From positions 1 to 7,709 of the forward strand of contig JAODNG010000051.1 in the NCBI GenBank assembly GCA_025465385.1: DNA of 7,709 bases, read 5' to 3'. Both the position numbers and the translations under genes were made by a program. The notes under the pieces are model-generated. The model was not told the DNA's origin, did no database searches, and saw nothing but the letters and a program-made list of their open reading frames with translations. This document shows positions 5,601-7,709 of this stretch, piece after piece. Numbering within the stretch: the first letter of the stretch is position 1; each line of letters starts with the position of its first letter. The stretch is from Pseudonocardiales bacterium (GTDB lineage: Bacteria; Actinomycetota; Actinomycetes; Mycobacteriales; Pseudonocardiaceae).

Positions 5601-7394
5601 GTGCCCGAGCAGGCTGTGTTCTACGTCACCATCGGTGCGATGGTCGTGATTGCCGCGGCGACCATGCTCACCGGGCTCTACGGGACGAAGGTCAGGTCGA
5701 CCTCGGACTTCTTAGTCGCGTCCCGAACGCTCGGGTCACGCTGGAATGCTGCAGCGATCTCCGGCGAGTACCTGTCCGCGGCCTCCTTCCTCGGAATTGC
5801 CGGTCTGGTGCTCAAGGGCGGGGTGGACGCGCTGTGGTACCCGGTCGGGTTCACCGCGGGATACCTTGCCTTGCTGCTTTTCGTGGCGGCGCCGCTCCGT
5901 AGATCGGGTGCCTACACGCTGCCCGACTTCGCCGAGGCCCGGCTGGGTTCGGTAGGGCTGCGCCGGGTCTGCACCATTTTTGTGATCGTCATCGGCTGGC
6001 TTTACCTGGTGCCGCAGATGCAGGGCGCGGGGCTCACCCTCCATGCTGTGACGGGACAGCCGACGTGGGTCGGCGCGGCCGTAGTCATGGTCATAGTGAC
6101 GTTGAACATCTACACCGGCTGGATGCGCTCAATCACCATCGTGCAGGCCTTCCAGTACTGGATAAAACTGACCGCGCTCGCCATCCCGGTCTTCGTGCTG
6201 CTGATTCACAATGCTGGCGAGAGACCGGGCTTGCGGGACTCGCTGGGTACCCCGGCAACGCCGTACTTCTCCCATGTCGCCGATATCACTCTTGATCACG
6301 ATGTGGTGCTGGAAGTCGCTCAGCCGGTGGTGGTCCAAGCCGTAGGAAACGAGGACGGGCGAGTCGCGAATGGGACGGTGTACTGGGCACCGGGGGAGCA
6401 CCGGGTCGCCAAGAACACCAGACTGCACTTCGACGCGGGCAGCCGGGCTCCGGTGATCCGAGGTGCCGTGTTGGACAATGACAAATGGCTGCGTCCGCTG
6501 GGCGCCGGGGGCCATCCGCTGCTGGCCACATACTCGCTCATCGTGGCGCTGCTGCTGGGCACCATGGGGCTGCCGCATGTGCTGGGGCGGTACTACACCG
6601 ACCCCGACGGCCGAGCGGCGCGCCGGACCACGTTGCTGGTGCTGTCGCTGCTCGGGGTTTTCTACCTGTTCCCGATGGTTTCTGGCTGGCTCGCTCGGCT
6701 TTACGTCCCGGAGCTGCTGGTCAACGGCAACACCGACGCTGCGTTGCTGCTGCTGCCACGCGCCGCGTTGGGCGGATGGCCAGGGCTGCTACTCGGTGGC
6801 TTGATCGCGGCCGGAGCGTTCGCGGCTTTTGTCTCCGCCGCCACTGGACTAGTGGTCAGCATCGCCGGAGTGTTGTCCAGTGACGTGCTGCCCGGTCGGT
6901 TGCGGGACTTCCGAGCAGCCACTGCGGCGGCCTGGACAGTGCCGTTGGCCTTCGTGCTCGCCGTGTCATCACTGGACCTGGCACAAGGTGTGGGACTGGC
7001 CTTCGCGGTGGCCGCCTCGTCGTTCTGCCCGCTGCTGGTCCTGGGTATCTGGTGGCGCGGGCTGACCGACGTCGGCGCGGCGGCCGGCATCCTGGCCGGC
7101 GGAGGCCTGGCGTTCGCCGCGGTGCTGCCGGCCGCGGCCGGCGTGCTCCCGCCAGGGTGGCAGACACTGTTGGCCCAGCCCGCTGTGTTTACCGTGCCGC
7201 TGGCCTTCCTCACCATGGTGGTGGTCAGCCATCACACCAGTGATCGCATCCCGGTCGACGTATCTCGCATCCTGCTGCGGCTGCACGCACCGGACCGGTT
7301 GGGCCTGTCCGAGGATCGGGACTTAGGCCAGTTGGCTCCCCGCGCTGGGATAGTTGCGCTGCCCCGGATGCGCGGTGGCCGGCACCGTCGGTAA
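5601..7394 (+). CDS. Sodium/solute symporter, acetate/monocarboxylate (ActP/MctC) type
   Basis: The product has 597 residues with about 13 membrane helices, of the SSF family (PF00474). ActP-like landmarks are SGEYLSAASFLGIAGL (54-69, the broken first core helix), the following GGVDALWYPVGFTAGY, and GTMGLPHVLGRYYTD (320-334). A further one is FVSAATGLVVSIAGVLSSD (from about 410), the helix that in this family carries Na+-site hydroxyl residues. ActP of E. coli and MctC of C. glutamicum carry acetate, propionate and pyruvate with a cation; a similar monocarboxylate is the likely substrate here, the exact one being unknown. The protein is longer than those (about 550) because of a hydrophilic insertion at about 204-303, probably extracellular. 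The start is GTG without a clear Shine-Dalgarno sequence, 9 bases after the two-helix protein stop. The last 35 residues form a polar cytoplasmic tail. Regulation by the adjacent LytTR system is inferred from position. Confidence 0.93.
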   Translation: MPEQAVFYVTIGAMVVIAAATMLTGLYGTKVRSTSDFLVASRTLGSRWNAAAISGEYLSAASFLGIAGLVLKGGVDALWYPVGFTAGYLALLLFVAAPLRRSGAYTLPDFAEARLGSVGLRRVCTIFVIVIGWLYLVPQMQGAGLTLHAVTGQPTWVGAAVVMVIVTLNIYTGWMRSITIVQAFQYWIKLTALAIPVFVLLIHNAGERPGLRDSLGTPATPYFSHVADITLDHDVVLEVAQPVVVQAVGNEDGRVANGTVYWAPGEHRVAKNTRLHFDAGSRAPVIRGAVLDNDKWLRPLGAGGHPLLATYSLIVALLLGTMGLPHVLGRYYTDPDGRAARRTTLLVLSLLGVFYLFPMVSGWLARLYVPELLVNGNTDAALLLLPRAALGGWPGLLLGGLIAAGAFAAFVSAATGLVVSIAGVLSSDVLPGRLRDFRAATAAAWTVPLAFVLAVSSLDLAQGVGLAFAVAASSFCPLLVLGIWWRGLTDVGAAAGILAGGGLAFAAVLPAAAGVLPPGWQTLLAQPAVFTVPLAFLTMVVVSHHTSDRIPVDVSRILLRLHAPDRLGLSEDRDLGQLAPRAGIVALPRMRGGRHRR

Positions 7395-7414
7395 TCACCG
7401 CTGCATATCGAAGG

Positions 7415-7442
7415 GTTCACGGTGCGGTGCACCCCGGTGAAC
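7415..7442 (+). terminator. Strong hairpin downstream of the symporter gene
   Basis: GTTCAC (7415-7420) pairs with GTGAAC (7437-7442). Inside, GGTGC (7421-7425) pairs with GCACC (7429-7433) around a 3-base loop, with CCG (7434-7436) bulged out. This gives 11 GC-rich pairs 20 bases after the symporter stop. There is no T-run directly after the stem (TTTT occurs only at 7458-7461), so it is either an actinobacterial-style terminator without a U-tail or an mRNA 3' stabiliser. Confidence 0.5.
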
Positions 7443-7470
7443 GACCTGCTACTAGGGTTTTCCCGGTCCT

Positions 7471-7486
7471 CGTGACACACGTAACA
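7471..7486 (+). promoter_or_regulatory. Candidate Crp/GlxR-like operator
   Basis: CGTGA-CACACG-TAACA matches 8 of the 10 fixed bases of the TGTGA-N6-TCACA consensus of Crp/GlxR-type regulators. It overlaps the predicted -10 box, a position that would cause repression. The right half lacks the conserved C of CAC, so this is tentative. Confidence 0.25.
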
Positions 7487-7487
7487 T
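7482..7487 (+). promoter_or_regulatory. -10 box of the promoter for the DUF485 gene
   Basis: TAACAT fits TANNNT and lies downstream of the hairpin, in the 126-base gap between symporter and DUF485 gene. Transcription would begin near 7492-7495, leaving a leader of about 27 bases that contains the Shine-Dalgarno GGAGG. The -35 region (around 7459-7464) is not consensus. A second TANNNT (TAGGGT, 7453-7458) lies nearby. Confidence 0.45.
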
Positions 7488-7508
7488 CGGCATGATCATC
7501 ACTGCCTT

Positions 7509-7513
7509 GGAGG
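7509..7513 (+). promoter_or_regulatory. Strong ribosome binding site of the DUF485 gene
   Basis: GGAGG lies 7 bases before the ATG at 7521. It is the best Shine-Dalgarno sequence in the window and fixes this start, which is useful because the gene is cut by the window end. Confidence 0.75.
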
Positions 7514-7520
7514 TGTCCGC

Positions 7521-7709
7521 ATGAGCACCACCGAACGCATCGGGGGGGTGGGCACGCCGCCACCGGTGGACCCCTGGGCCGCCGCCCACACCAGTGTGGA
7601 ATTCGCCACCTTGCGACAGCGGTTCCGCAGCTTCGTCCTTCCGGTGACCGCGTTCTTCCTGGCCTGGTATTTCCTGTATGTCCTGCTGGCAGCGTTCGCG
7701 CCGCACTAC
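7521..7709 (+). CDS. DUF485 membrane protein (3' end outside window)
   Basis: There are 63 open codons from an ATG with a strong Shine-Dalgarno sequence to the window edge, with no stop. After a polar, Pro/Gly-containing N-terminus comes LRQRFRSFVLPVTAFFLAWY and then FLYVLLAAFAP. This is the characteristic RRFR-FV-P-T-FLAWY...LLAA-AP signature of DUF485 (PF04341, E. coli YjcH and C. glutamicum MctB). Family members have about 100-120 residues with two membrane helices, of which the first is seen here. They are nearly always encoded directly before an ActP/MctC-type symporter, so a second symporter gene is expected just downstream (inference). It appears to be transcribed from its own promoter. 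Confidence 0.9.
   Translation, partial: MSTTERIGGVGTPPPVDPWAAAHTSVEFATLRQRFRSFVLPVTAFFLAWYFLYVLLAAFAPHY

Noticed and set aside
6701..7216. Minus-strand ORF of 171 codons opposite the symporter
   Set aside because: The Ala/Pro/Ser/Thr-rich translation is the expected mirror of a hydrophobic Leu/Ala/Gly coding strand.

Overview
The window is high-GC DNA with strong G/C preference at third codon positions. It has dense same-strand genes, GTG starts, several starts without Shine-Dalgarno sequences, and TANNNT-type -10 boxes close to start codons. This points to an actinobacterium, most likely of the Mycobacteriales (Mycobacterium/Nocardia/Rhodococcus/Corynebacterium side). I cannot name a species. 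All supported genes are on the + strand; no RNA genes, insertion sequences or CRISPR arrays were seen.

Layout. (1) 1-381: end of a small four-helix membrane protein of the 'phage holin superfamily IV' type, cut by the window edge. (2) 398-1270: an intact Fpg/Nei-family base-excision-repair glycosylase with zinc finger. (3) 1438-1878: an unrecognised small soluble protein with a short Trp/Gly helical repeat at its C-terminus. (4) 1932-3176: a LytS-type sensor histidine kinase (one membrane helix, GAF-like domain, phospho-acceptor domain, ATPase domain). (5) 3221-4096: an S49 (SppA/SohB-like) serine peptidase with an intact Ser-Lys dyad but no membrane anchor. (6) 4225-5067: a receiver plus LytTR response regulator, the probable partner of the kinase. 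(7) 5112-5591: a small two-helix membrane protein. (8) 5601-7394: a sodium/solute symporter of the acetate/monocarboxylate (ActP/MctC) type with an unusual insertion of about 100 residues. (9) 7521-7709: the first 63 codons of a DUF485 protein, the usual companion of ActP/MctC transporters; a second symporter probably lies just beyond the window.

Working model (inference): genes 4 and 6 form a two-component system that controls one or two secondary transporters for small carboxylates. This parallels the LytTR-family systems BtsSR-BtsT and YpdAB-YhjX of E. coli and LytSR control of pyruvate transport in Gram-positives. The peptidase sits physically inside the system, between kinase and regulator, with its own apparently leaderless promoter. 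Candidate promoters were found before the peptidase, the regulator, the two-helix protein and the DUF485 gene, so the locus is probably several short transcription units. Kinase and regulator are not obviously co-transcribed.
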